From a virus: DNA of 27,675 nucleotides. Location of the stretch: the IMG/VR virus record IMGVR_UViG_3300025154_000332, positions 1-27,675 of that record; one strand, written 5' to 3'. The position numbers and the translations under genes are program-made. This document shows, piece by piece, positions 1 through 6,047 of the stretch; within the stretch, counting starts at the first letter, position 1, and each line of letters starts with the position of its first letter. The notes beneath the pieces are model-generated. The model had not been told where the DNA came from, made no database searches, and saw only the letters and a program-made list of their open reading frames with translations.

Positions 1-66
1 GATGATTCTATTAGAACTGCTAGTAAACTTGGTGAAAAGATTAACGAAGGAATATGTGTAAAGTAA
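1..66 (+). CDS. 3' end of an unidentified gene (partial)
   Basis: Frame 1 is open from the first base to a TAA at 64-66, giving 21 residues ending in KINEGICVK. It sits just upstream of a consensus promoter, so it is probably the last gene of the preceding transcription unit. Too little is present to name a family. The codon use (AT-rich, NNA/NNT) matches the rest of the window, which supports it being coding. Confidence 0.5.
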   Translation, partial: DDSIRTASKLGEKINEGICVK

Positions 67-77
67 TAAATAAAATA

Positions 78-106
78 TTGACATTCATAATCAAATAATG
101 TATAAT
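78..106 (+). promoter_or_regulatory. Consensus sigma-A promoter P1
   Basis: TTGACA at 78-83 and TATAAT at 101-106 with a 17-bp spacer, a perfect vegetative promoter. An AATAAATAAAAT tract lies immediately upstream (about 66-76) and recurs before three other promoters here, so it may act as an UP-like element. Expected transcription start is near 113, driving the lipoprotein gene at 153 and the following small genes. Confidence 0.9.
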
Positions 107-152
107 CTATACATAGGACAAAAGATAAATAAAAAGGAGAGCAAACACATAA

Positions 153-443
153 ATGAAAAAACTACTTGCCACATTAATTATTCCAATCCTAATATTATCG
201 GGCTGTGGAGCAAAATCTAATCAAATCAAACAACCTCAAACACAACAATCTCAAGATCAAGATGATGAAGAAATGAGTTGGTTTGAAGATGAGGTTTTGG
301 ATCTTGATGATTTGGGTGAAAGTAAGCATAAGAAAGTCAAATCTAAGACATCTACAAGCACTTCTAATGTGACAAAACCATCTGTTGGTATTAAATCACC
401 TACAGTTAAATCTAAGCCTAGTACAAGCAAAAAGAAGAGTTGA
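153..443 (+). CDS. Small lipoprotein with acidic then Lys/Ser/Thr-rich tail
   Basis: The 96-aa product starts with a lipoprotein signal peptide: MKK, a hydrophobic core LLATLIIPILI, then lipobox LSGC with the lipidated Cys at residue 18. The mature part has an acidic stretch around residues 38-56 (DDEEMSWFEDEVLDLDD) followed by a low-complexity Lys/Ser/Thr/Pro tail, so no folded domain is evident. AAAAGGAGAG about 11 bases before ATG is a good ribosome site. It is the first gene after promoter P1. Phage-encoded surface lipoproteins often act in superinfection exclusion; here that is only an inference from type and position. It stops with TGA overlapping a GAGGAGG tract. Confidence 0.8.
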   Translation: MKKLLATLIIPILILSGCGAKSNQIKQPQTQQSQDQDDEEMSWFEDEVLDLDDLGESKHKKVKSKTSTSTSNVTKPSVGIKSPTVKSKPSTSKKKS

Positions 444-506
444 GGAGGTTAAAATAATTAGTTTAAATATTTCTTTGAAAGTATTTTAGGGAAGGAGGGT
501 TAATAA

Positions 507-701
507 ATGGATCAAATATCAGAAGCTTTTAGATACTCTCAAAGTCATTGCTCTCAATTAAGAGAAAATAGAACTTGTAGTTGGAAAGATGATATTAAAA
601 TGCAATTATGCACTACTAATCCAAATCAATGTTGTGCTTGGTGTGATGATTGTGAAACTAACTGTGATTCTAAAACAAGTATTTGTACAATATTATTTTA
701 A
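507..701 (+). CDS. Cysteine-rich microprotein (64 aa), function unknown
   Basis: Start ATG 507 is preceded by GGAAGGAGGG at good spacing. The 64-aa product has ten cysteines, concentrated in a CCAWCDDCETNC cluster around residues 42-53 plus flanking single Cys at about 15, 24, 35 and 60. There is no signal peptide. The spacing suggests metal binding (zinc ribbon or knuckle) in the cytoplasm, though a disulfide-rich fold cannot be excluded. It lies between two lipoprotein genes in the P1 transcription unit. I do not recognise a named family. Confidence 0.7.
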   Translation: MDQISEAFRYSQSHCSQLRENRTCSWKDDIKMQLCTTNPNQCCAWCDDCETNCDSKTSICTILF

Positions 702-783
702 AATAGAAGTTGAATAATCAGATAAAAATTCAATTCCATTTCATTCTAAGAGTAAAAAAATTTGAAAGGAAGAGGTTTTGTAA

Positions 784-1140
784 ATGAAAAAGAAATTAAT
801 TGTATTAGGAATATCTACTCTATTGTTAACATTACCACTCACAGGATGTTTTGAAGGATTTAAGAATAGTATGGCAAAGAACGGAGGTTTTGTATCTAGT
901 AAAGGCGATTATATTGTTATTAATCAATCTGGTGGTAAGATGATGGATGTCTACAAATTAAAGGATAGATTCGTCACAAGCGAAGAACATTCTGATGGAT
1001 GGAATTTTAGTGATGATACTGGAAATGTAATTATGCTTGGTGGAGATATTAAAATTATTCGTGTCTACGATTCAAAAACATGGGATAAATATAAAGAGTT
1101 TCATACTGAATTTGATGGAGAATTTAAGACGCTTAAATAA
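784..1140 (+). CDS. Predicted lipoprotein, 118 aa
   Basis: N-terminus MKKKLIVLGISTLLLTLPLTGC is a type II signal peptide; the lipobox LTGC places the lipidated Cys at residue 22. The mature domain (about residues 35-118) alternates hydrophobic and polar positions (GDYIVINQSGGKMMDVYKL, GNVIMLGGDIKIIRVY), consistent with a small beta-rich surface domain, and ends DKYKEFHTEFDGEF. AAGGAAGAGG precedes the ATG. It is the second lipoprotein in the block. A membrane-anchored superinfection-exclusion or host-surface role is possible from type and position only. Confidence 0.8.
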   Translation: MKKKLIVLGISTLLLTLPLTGCFEGFKNSMAKNGGFVSSKGDYIVINQSGGKMMDVYKLKDRFVTSEEHSDGWNFSDDTGNVIMLGGDIKIIRVYDSKTWDKYKEFHTEFDGEFKTLK

Positions 1141-1168
1141 TAAGGGAGAAAAAGGAGGGAAACAATTA

Positions 1169-1393
1169 ATGAACACTAATGCGAAATTAATTATTATTGG
1201 AGAAGATTTTGAGGAATTAAACACATTAGAATTAATGAGTTCAACTGTCGCAGATGTATTAATGCTAATAGATAAGGTTACTCATTTTAAAATTGATGGA
1301 GAGAGTCGTGAAATGTCAGGATATATTTGTATGGATATTGAAAACAATGAAATTGAAGTACAGGTTTTTGAACAAGAAATAAAAGGAGAATAA
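1169..1393 (+). CDS. Hypothetical acidic protein, 74 aa
   Basis: The frame is open further upstream, but ATG 1169 is chosen because AAAGGAGG at 1151-1158 sits 10 bases before it and the upstream extension overlaps the lipoprotein gene. The product is acidic (many Glu/Asp) with hydrophobic strands at its start (AKLIIIGEDFEE) and end (EIEVQVFEQEI). It ends two bases before the next ATG, with the next ribosome site AAAGGAG inside its last codons, indicating translational coupling. No family recognised. Confidence 0.65.
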   Translation: MNTNAKLIIIGEDFEELNTLELMSSTVADVLMLIDKVTHFKIDGESREMSGYICMDIENNEIEVQVFEQEIKGE

Positions 1394-1395
1394 AT

Positions 1396-1713
1396 ATGGA
1401 AATTCTACACCTACACGATCATGTCTATGACTGCTATACAAATAAAGTAAAAGGCAATAAATATCTAACATATGAGATGGTTCAGAGAAAATTAACTAGA
1501 AACTATCATCTATCTAAGAAAGTAAAATTAGGAAGTCAAGAATTATGCCTCTACGGATGCCTTACCTTTCTAGTAAGTGAAAATTGTGTCTTATGGTTAA
1601 AGAATTACATAGGAACCGATACTTCTTGGTTTACTAAGGATATGAAGAAATATGAGAAACTGAATGAGCAATTAGGAATTGACAATAATGCAAAAGAATT
1701 AAAGTTTGACTAA
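1396..1713 (+). CDS. Hypothetical protein, 105 aa
   Basis: ATG 1396 follows AAAAGGAG located in the end of the upstream gene. The product is mixed alpha/beta with an early His/Asp patch (HLHDHVYDCY, residues 5-14) and three further Cys in its middle (LCLYGCLTFLVSENC). No known domain is evident. Its 3' end overlaps a promoter (-35 at 1706), so the next gene can be expressed separately. Confidence 0.65.
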   Translation: MEILHLHDHVYDCYTNKVKGNKYLTYEMVQRKLTRNYHLSKKVKLGSQELCLYGCLTFLVSENCVLWLKNYIGTDTSWFTKDMKKYEKLNEQLGIDNNAKELKFD

Positions 1714-1734
1714 ATACTAAAATAAATATATAAT
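1706..1734 (+). promoter_or_regulatory. Sigma-A-like promoter overlapping the end of the 1396 gene
   Basis: TTGACT at 1706-1711 and TATAAT at 1729-1734 are separated by exactly 17 bp; the -35 lies in the final codons and stop of the upstream gene. The expected start site (about 1740-1741) falls on the GAGAGG ribosome site of the following ORF, so the 5' leader would be only about a dozen bases long. Confidence 0.7.
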
Positions 1735-1751
1735 GAAAGAGAGGTTGGATA

Positions 1752-1874
1752 ATTATCTTAGCAGATAAAGAAATCGCAAGAAAAACTAAAGCAAAAGAGC
1801 AAGATATAAGAGGATACATAATTGATTGTGTTTATAAAAAGCAAAAGAAGAGAAGAAAGTATATGGGAAAGTAG
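1752..1874 (+). CDS. Small basic ORF without a canonical start codon
   Basis: The frame is open from 1737 to TAG at 1872-1874 but holds no ATG, GTG or TTG until three codons before the end. GAGAGG at 1739-1744 lies 7 bases before ATT 1752 and 10 before ATC 1755, so a near-cognate start is the simplest reading. The product, about 40 aa, is Lys/Arg-rich (ending KKQKKRRKYMGK) with an amphipathic helix (EIARKTKAKEQDIR), which would suit nucleic-acid binding. It could also be a decayed gene whose ATG was lost. Function unknown. Confidence 0.4.
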   Translation: MILADKEIARKTKAKEQDIRGYIIDCVYKKQKKRRKYMGK

Positions 1875-1888
1875 TGAATATTCTAGAA

Positions 1889-1910
1889 AAATAAATTGAC
1901 TCATTTATTT
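1889..1910. repeat. Perfect A/T inverted repeat
   Basis: AAATAAAT (1889-1896) and ATTTATTT (1903-1910) are perfect complements around a 6-base loop TGACTC. It sits 22 bases before ATG 1932. All-A/T arms make a weak RNA hairpin, so a protein-binding operator is equally possible. A TTGACT is embedded but no -10 follows at the right distance. Confidence 0.4.
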
Positions 1911-1931
1911 GGTTAGAAAGGAAGGAAAAAT

Positions 1932-2156
1932 ATGACAATATATTTAATTATTCAAAATTATGAAGGGGTTAGAGGACATATTGGAGAAATTAAAGCAACT
2001 TTAGACGAAAATAATGCAAGACAATTATTTGAAGAAATGAAAAAGGAATATAGTTTTTGGGATAATAACAATGTTCGTCTTTACAAAATCGAAAACAATC
2101 AAAAAGAATTATTAGATGATAATTACGAAAAACATGCTATAAGCGTCATGGGGTAA
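1932..2156 (+). CDS. Hypothetical protein, 74 aa
   Basis: ATG 1932 follows AAAGGAAGG. The product begins with a strand-like MTIYLIIQNYEG, then a helical acidic segment (DENNARQLFEEMKKEY) and a second strand (NVRLYKIENNQ), a small alpha/beta layout typical of phage early-region proteins. No motif identifies a function. It is followed within 60 bases by the next gene. Confidence 0.65.
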   Translation: MTIYLIIQNYEGVRGHIGEIKATLDENNARQLFEEMKKEYSFWDNNNVRLYKIENNQKELLDDNYEKHAISVMG

Positions 2157-2213
2157 TTAATGGTTATATTATCACAGAAAATTAAGATTTTAAATGGGAA
2201 GGAGAAATGTATA

Positions 2214-2492
2214 GTGGAAATTAAGATTAATACAAAATTTGAAGAGTTGGACAGAGTATTTATGCTTAAAAGAGAGCATGAATACGATGGGAGCAGTTAT
2301 AATGTATTTATCCCAGTAGAGGTTTCAAAAATTATATCAGTAGAACATGAAATAAATCAATATCAGGTAGATATATTTAATATAAAGTATTGTGTAGAAT
2401 CATTAGAAACTAAAGAAAAATTTGATGTATATGAGAGTGGATTATATACGATAGATAGTTTAACTAAAATTCTTCATGATTTTGGTCAATAA
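2214..2492 (+). CDS. Hypothetical protein, about 92 aa
   Basis: An in-frame ATG exists at 2160 but has no ribosome site and abuts the previous stop. GTG 2214 is preceded at 9 bases by GGGAAGGAG (2196-2204), so it is the likelier start. The product is rich in beta-type segments (VEIKINTKFEEL, YNVFIPVEVSKIISVEHEI, QVDIFNIKYCVESL). No family recognised. The 53 bases between its stop and the next ORF hold only that ORF's ribosome site. Confidence 0.6.
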   Translation: MEIKINTKFEELDRVFMLKREHEYDGSSYNVFIPVEVSKIISVEHEINQYQVDIFNIKYCVESLETKEKFDVYESGLYTIDSLTKILHDFGQ

Positions 2493-2545
2493 AATTCCTA
2501 ACAAATGTAGTTTTCGAAGGATTATGAAAGGTGGTGATGATATAC

Positions 2546-2680
2546 ATGCTTGTAATTTCTATTATTGCATTAGTTATGATATTATTATTCTTAGCAATAC
2601 CATTGTACTCAAAAATAGGTCAGAAAATTGAAGAAGTAGAAAATAAAATTAAAGAGGAGATTAAAAATAATGAGAAATAA
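2546..2680 (+). CDS. Single-pass membrane microprotein, 44 aa
   Basis: ATG 2546 follows AAAGGTGGTGATG. Residues 2-20 are a continuous hydrophobic helix (LVISIIALVMILLFLAIPL), followed by a charged cytoplasmic-type helix of alternating Glu/Lys (KIEEVENKIKEEIKNN). There is no cleavage site, so it is expected to stay as a membrane anchor. Its last 11 bases overlap the SPFH gene start, implying translational coupling and possibly a physical partnership with that membrane scaffold protein. Confidence 0.7.
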   Translation: MLVISIIALVMILLFLAIPLYSKIGQKIEEVENKIKEEIKNNEK

Positions 2681-3584
2681 TATTAATATTGATATGAGTA
2701 ATTTTAAAATGAATAAATTCACTAAAGGTTTGATTGCTACCGGAGTATCGGCAGTTGTTTTGCTTGCAGGATTTGGGGCATCTACTACAAAAATTAATCC
2801 TGGTCATGCAGGAATTGTTTATAATGTATCTGGTGGACTAGAAGAAATTACTTTGAGTCAAGGATGGCATATTGTAGCTCCTTGGAAAAGCATTAGAGAA
2901 TATCCAATTTCTACAGAAACCGTATGGTTAACCAAAGGTGCAACTGAGGGTTCACCCAATGATGATTCATATAATACTTCTACTATGGAAGGAAAACCTG
3001 TAAACGTAGACGCTTATTTTACATATCATGTGAATGTAGAAAAATTACCTGCTATTTTTAATCGCTTCAAAGGTGCAGATATTGAATCCATTCAATCTGG
3101 ATATTTAAAACAACAAGTCAAAACAGCGTCACAATCTGTTACATCTAGTTATAGTGTTCTTGATTTATATGGTAATAAACGCTCAGAAATTCAAAATAAA
3201 ATTCATGATATATTAATCAAAGAATTAACTCCATTTGGATTAGAAGTTGAAACATTTAGTTTTGGAGAAATTCGTCCTGACGCTGATACTATGAAAGCAA
3301 TTCAGGCAAAAGTTGACGCACAACAAAAACTTCAACAAATGGAAATTGAACTATCACAATCCACAGTTACCGCAAATAAAGCAAGAGTAGATGCTCAAGG
3401 GGTAGCAGATGCAGCAGTTATTAAGGCAAAAGGTGAAGCAGAAGCTAATAATCTATTACAAGCATCTTTAACTGATACACTTGTTAAATATCAATCTGTA
3501 TTGAAATGGAATGGAGCATATCCTCAAGTTGTGGGTGGAAATCAAATGATTCAATTGCCAATTACAGATGGATCAGGAAAATAA
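2670..3584 (+). CDS. Prohibitin/SPFH (band 7) membrane protein
   Basis: The 304-aa product has an N-terminal membrane anchor (about residues 20-38, GLIATGVSAVVLLAGFGAS) followed directly by the band 7 signature INPGHAGIVYNVSGG, then the beta-rich SPFH domain to about residue 210 (DAYFTYHVNVEKLP; PFGLEVETFSFGEI) and an Ala/Lys/Gln-rich coiled coil (about 215-265, including KAKGEAEANNLLQAS). This is the layout of prohibitins, which form ring- or cage-like oligomers on membranes and associate with membrane proteases. GAGGAGA precedes ATG 2670. Phage-borne copies are known, but their role is not settled. Flanking genes encode a membrane microprotein and a small helical protein. Confidence 0.88.
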   Translation: MRNNINIDMSNFKMNKFTKGLIATGVSAVVLLAGFGASTTKINPGHAGIVYNVSGGLEEITLSQGWHIVAPWKSIREYPISTETVWLTKGATEGSPNDDSYNTSTMEGKPVNVDAYFTYHVNVEKLPAIFNRFKGADIESIQSGYLKQQVKTASQSVTSSYSVLDLYGNKRSEIQNKIHDILIKELTPFGLEVETFSFGEIRPDADTMKAIQAKVDAQQKLQQMEIELSQSTVTANKARVDAQGVADAAVIKAKGEAEANNLLQASLTDTLVKYQSVLKWNGAYPQVVGGNQMIQLPITDGSGK

Positions 3585-3617
3585 TAATAAATTAAAAAAA
3601 GAAAGAGGTAATAAATA

Positions 3618-3926
3618 ATGTTTAATAAATTAATTGAGATGGTAATGTCAAATCCTAAATTAGCTAAACCAATGGTAAGTGAATTGGTAGATCAATATAA
3701 ACCATTATTATATGGCGTTGCAGAAGAATTATTCAATATCTATAAAGATTATGCGAATAATATTGAATATTTTAGCACTACTGCAATTGCTAAAAAGAAT
3801 CAATATGATGCTTATGTTAATGTAGGATTTTCAGATGAGCAATCTATGAGTTTAGTATTAAATGATGCTAAGAAATTAGAAGAGAAATTGAATAAATTAT
3901 CTTCTGGTGTTAAATCTAAAAAGTAA
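3618..3926 (+). CDS. Small helical protein next to the SPFH gene, 102 aa
   Basis: ATG 3618 follows AAAGAGG. The product is predominantly helical, with segments such as KLAKPMVSELVDQYKPLLYG and a basic C-terminus (LSSGVKSKK). It lacks a signal peptide or transmembrane segment. It starts 33 bases after the SPFH stop, so the two are probably co-transcribed. It could be a soluble partner of the prohibitin, but nothing in its sequence shows this. Confidence 0.65.
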   Translation: MFNKLIEMVMSNPKLAKPMVSELVDQYKPLLYGVAEELFNIYKDYANNIEYFSTTAIAKKNQYDAYVNVGFSDEQSMSLVLNDAKKLEEKLNKLSSGVKSKK

Positions 3927-3938
3927 TAGGATATCTGT

Positions 3939-3981
3939 GTGGTGGACATAATTACATAAAATACATCAGAAAGTCCACCAC
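3939..3981 (+). other. Long-loop RNA hairpin, 9-bp GC-containing stem
   Basis: GTGGTGGAC (3939-3947) is perfectly complementary to GTCCACCAC (3973-3981), with a 25-base loop. In DNA this AT-rich a GC-rich 9-bp perfect inverted repeat is unlikely by chance. No T-run follows, so it is not an intrinsic terminator. It lies in the 91-base gap before the zinc-ribbon gene and may stabilise or process the transcript. Confidence 0.5.
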
Positions 3982-4017
3982 TCATGGATAAATAATGAAA
4001 AGGAAGTGAATTAAATA

Positions 4018-4245
4018 ATGGCAGTTATTTATGATTGTATGTATTGCGGAAAAGGAATCAGTTCAGACATGAATTTTGAAGGCAATGCAGTAGATTTTCA
4101 AAAATGGTTTCTTGATAAGGTTAAACAATTATCTGATAAATGTGAATGTAGAAAAGAGGGTACTGGCTGTCGTCATTTACATACCGAATCAACTCATCCT
4201 TATGGTTGGATTGCATGTAAAGATTGTGGGGAATTATTGAGTTAA
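4018..4245 (+). CDS. Small zinc-ribbon-like protein, 75 aa
   Basis: ATG 4018 follows AAAAGGAAGTG. The 75-aa product carries CMYCGKG near its N-terminus (residues 7-13), CECRKEGTGCRHLH in the middle and ACKDCGELLS at the C-terminus. The outer CxxC pairs suggest one zinc site, with additional Cys/His between. Such proteins in phage early regions often bind nucleic acid or host proteins, but the target is unknown. Confidence 0.7.
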   Translation: MAVIYDCMYCGKGISSDMNFEGNAVDFQKWFLDKVKQLSDKCECRKEGTGCRHLHTESTHPYGWIACKDCGELLS

Positions 4246-4268
4246 ATTATAGCAAAACCATAAAAGTA

Positions 4269-4299
4269 AAACCCTGTAACCCTTGCTACATAAGGGTTT
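4269..4299 (+). other. Two competing hairpins (attenuator-like)
   Basis: AACCCTT (4278-4284) pairs perfectly with AAGGGTT (4292-4298) across a 7-base loop. An upstream copy, AAACCCT (4269-4275), can pair instead with AGGGTTT (4293-4299), so two mutually exclusive stems share one 3' arm. Only three T follow, so termination would be weak. It lies in the 115-base gap between the zinc-ribbon gene and the ORF at 4361. Confidence 0.45.
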
Positions 4300-4360
4300 C
4301 TAAAATCAAATAATCCAATAAAAGGATATTTTCATATGCTTAACAAAGGAGGAGTAAATT

Positions 4361-4879
4361 ATGGATTATTTTAAATTAATAGAAGAAGGAAATAAATTAA
4401 AATTTACTTTCAAAAATTATCAACAAGATGGGTTTGATAACAAATGATATATAGAAATTTGGTATAAAATTCAAGATAATCAATATGCTTGTGAATATGA
4501 TGATTGTCTTGAATTAGAAAAGAGTGTATTTAGAGAAAAAATAGCGGAATCGCTTATTAAAGAAAATATAATAACTGTAGAGATGAAGAATGCAACAGTT
4601 GAGATTATTGGAGAAGAAAATGTAAAGGAGAATTTAAATATGATTAATACACAAGAGGGATATGCCGTGTTCAATAAGTCTAGTAAAAAATACATAGATA
4701 ACAATCAATATGAAGTAAATGATTTCAAGGAAGTTGAGGTATATAATACTAAAGAAGAGGCGATTGATGAATTTAGGCATATGGACTCACCTGAAGATTT
4801 TGTAATTCATAAAGTTGAAATCAGTGTTAAGATTATTAAAGAATATGTAAGGAAAATTACTTTCGAGGAAATTTTATAA
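4361..4879 (+). pseudogene. ORF interrupted by in-frame TGA (readthrough gene or nonsense mutant)
   Basis: ATG 4361 has an excellent site, AAAGGAGGAG at 4345-4354. After 28 codons there is TGA (4445-4447), then the same frame stays open to TAA at 4877-4879. Residues around the stop read FDNK-(TGA)-YIEIWYKI, where Trp would fit. No ribosome site or start lies just after the TGA, so the second part is not an obvious separate gene until ATG 4640. Full readthrough would give 172 residues whose last 79 equal the 4640 product. Either a nonsense mutation, UGA readthrough, or a sequencing error explains it; TGA is used as a normal stop elsewhere in the window (for example 15647-15649). Confidence 0.5.
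4640..4879 (+). CDS. Hypothetical protein, 79 aa, nested in-frame
   Basis: ATG 4640 has AAAGGAG (4624-4630) 9 bases upstream, so it can be translated alone, yet the frame is open upstream back to the TGA at 4445. The product begins MINTQEGYAVFNKSSKKYI and contains EVEVYNTKEEAIDEF and a C-terminal strand-helix-strand segment (FVIHKVEISVKIIKEYV), a style common in small phage proteins. No function is assignable. The 18 bases after its stop lead into promoter P2. Confidence 0.6.
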   Translation: MINTQEGYAVFNKSSKKYIDNNQYEVNDFKEVEVYNTKEEAIDEFRHMDSPEDFVIHKVEISVKIIKEYVRKITFEEIL

Positions 4880-4897
4880 ATATAAAAATAAAATATG

Positions 4898-4926
4898 TTG
4901 ACATATGGTTGGTGAAATGATATAAT
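4898..4926 (+). promoter_or_regulatory. Consensus sigma-A promoter P2
   Basis: TTGACA 4898-4903 and TATAAT 4921-4926, 17-bp spacer, preceded by AAAAATAAAAT as in P1. Expected start near 4933, giving a leader of about 30 bases to ATG 4965 with a GAGGTGAG ribosome site. Confidence 0.9.
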
Positions 4927-4964
4927 TATTTAGTAAAGAAATTACATAGAAACGAGGTGAGAAA

Positions 4965-5198
4965 ATGAAAGTTAAAATACTAACCAATGATTTCATTGAA
5001 GATATCCCTGTCGAATCATTAGTAGAAGCAAAATATTTTAAAGATATGTCATCAGAAGAAAAGGTAAAATGAGCCAACGTTTTAAAAGGCGAAGAAGAGT
5101 CTCAAACATTATGGGATGATAATGATATATTTGCTAAGAATAGCACAGATGAATGGATATGGATGTATGAAGACGAGGTTGAGATTGTTAAGGAATAG
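4965..5198 (+). pseudogene. Second ORF with an in-frame TGA
   Basis: ATG 4965 follows GAGGTGAG and promoter P2. The frame runs 35 codons (MKVKILTNDFIEDIP...) to TGA at 5070-5072, then stays open 41 more codons to TAG 5196-5198. The downstream part is clearly protein-like (TLWDDNDIFAKNSTDEW, then IWMYEDEVEIVKE) with no start or ribosome site of its own. The context SSEEKVK-(TGA)-ANVLKGEE would accept Trp. It is unusual that a gene behind a strong promoter and good ribosome site is broken so early. Readthrough, recent nonsense mutation or base-call error remain possible. Family unknown. Confidence 0.5.
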
Positions 5199-5218
5199 AT
5201 TAGAAAGATGGTGAAAAT

Positions 5219-5425
5219 TTGAATAAAGATAACTATGGTAAAGTTGGAAAAGCATTATATTTAAAGTATGCAGTTGATAAATTTCCTTTAAAGACAGTCA
5301 ATGGAAAAGAAGTTAAGGATGGAGATATTTATAATCTTGAGAATGCATTAGCACCAATACATATTGACAATACAACACAAGGCGAATATGAATGTGTTTG
5401 TGAATTTGGAACTGAAATACACTAA
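5219..5425 (+). CDS. Hypothetical protein, 68 aa
   Basis: TTG 5219 is the first usable start in the frame, after a modest AAAGATGGTGA site. The product has a patch KTVNGKEVKDGDIYNLENALAP (split here as KTVNGKEVKDGDIY and NLENALAP) and ends with a Cys pair ECVCEFG. No known domain. It lies 20 bases after the TGA-interrupted ORF and is probably co-transcribed from P2. Confidence 0.5.
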   Translation: MNKDNYGKVGKALYLKYAVDKFPLKTVNGKEVKDGDIYNLENALAPIHIDNTTQGEYECVCEFGTEIH

Positions 5426-5464
5426 TCTATAAAAGTTTAGATTGATGGGATTAGGAGGTGAATT

Positions 5465-5818
5465 ATGGGAAAAGTCTATACTATTGCAGTTAAGTTTACA
5501 TATGACCTGTATAAATTATATTTCTTTAAATATAGATTCAAAGAAAAAGATCATTCATATAGATGGGTTACTCCAATATTCGCAGAATCTAAAGAAGAAG
5601 CAATCGAATTATTTAATAGTAGATATGCGGTTGATAATTGCGAATTAAGTCTTTGGCAATCAGAAGGGAGAAATGTTACAAAAGAAGTAGTATGTTATTC
5701 ATCTACCAAAAATTACTCATTAAATGAACTTCAAAGTTTAATGAATAGTAAAGATTTCTTACATTATTGTAGACAAGAATTAGGATTAGAGAGAACTATT
5801 GAATCTTTGATAAAATAA
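5465..5818 (+). CDS. Hypothetical protein, 117 aa
   Basis: ATG 5465 has TTAGGAGGTGA upstream. The product starts with aromatic-rich strands (KVYTIAVKFTYDLYKLYFF), contains AESKEEAIELFNSRY (a helix after a strand, as in small phage alpha/beta proteins) and a helical C-terminus (LHYCRQELGLERTIESLIK). An alternative frame from ATG 5442 is weaker because it lacks a ribosome site. Function unknown. Confidence 0.65.
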   Translation: MGKVYTIAVKFTYDLYKLYFFKYRFKEKDHSYRWVTPIFAESKEEAIELFNSRYAVDNCELSLWQSEGRNVTKEVVCYSSTKNYSLNELQSLMNSKDFLHYCRQELGLERTIESLIK

Positions 5819-5855
5819 TTTAAAACAGTTATTTTAATTGAGGAGGTGAAAAACT

Positions 5856-6017
5856 ATGGAAAATAAGATTAAAGAAGCAATTAAACTATTACATGAAAAT
5901 GGATATATTGTAAAACAAATGACTGAGGAAATGAATAAAGACGCTGATAAATGTGAAGCAATGGGGTTTGAAGGAGATTGTATGGGATGCTCCTGTAGCG
6001 TTTGTTTAATGCAATAA
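5856..6017 (+). CDS. Cys-rich C-terminal microprotein, 53 aa
   Basis: ATG 5856 is preceded by GAGGAGGTGAAAA, one of the best ribosome sites here. The first half is an amphipathic helix (KIKEAIKLLHENGYIV). The second half carries six Cys: one at about residue 33, then CMGCSCSVC near residues 42-50. This suggests zinc or iron-sulfur binding. Helix plus terminal Cys cluster recurs in small phage regulators, but no named family is recognised. Confidence 0.65.
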   Translation: MENKIKEAIKLLHENGYIVKQMTEEMNKDADKCEAMGFEGDCMGCSCSVCLMQ

Positions 6018-6047
6018 GTTATAAACTTTATCAAAAGGAGGTGGATT

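Noticed and set aside
1037-1168. Upstream extension of the 1169 gene to ATG 1037
   Set aside because: It overlaps the lipoprotein gene in another frame and has no ribosome site, whereas ATG 1169 has AAAGGAGG.
1895-1925. TTGACT before the gene at 1932 as another promoter
   Set aside because: No TATAAT-like -10 lies 16-18 bases downstream; the sequence is instead the loop of an A/T inverted repeat.
4361-5198. A wholesale alternative genetic code with TGA as Trp
   Set aside because: TGA ends genes at overlapping junctions such as 15647-15649 and 27526-27528, and the large genes contain no internal TGA, so a global reassignment is not supported.
4361-5198. Selenocysteine insertion at the in-frame TGAs
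   Set aside because: No SECIS-like stem immediately after either TGA was seen and neither context resembles a known selenoprotein.
5424-5443. Six-base stem AATCTA/TAGATT after the 5219 gene as a terminator
   Set aside because: Weak A/T stem with no U-tract; expected by chance in this base composition.
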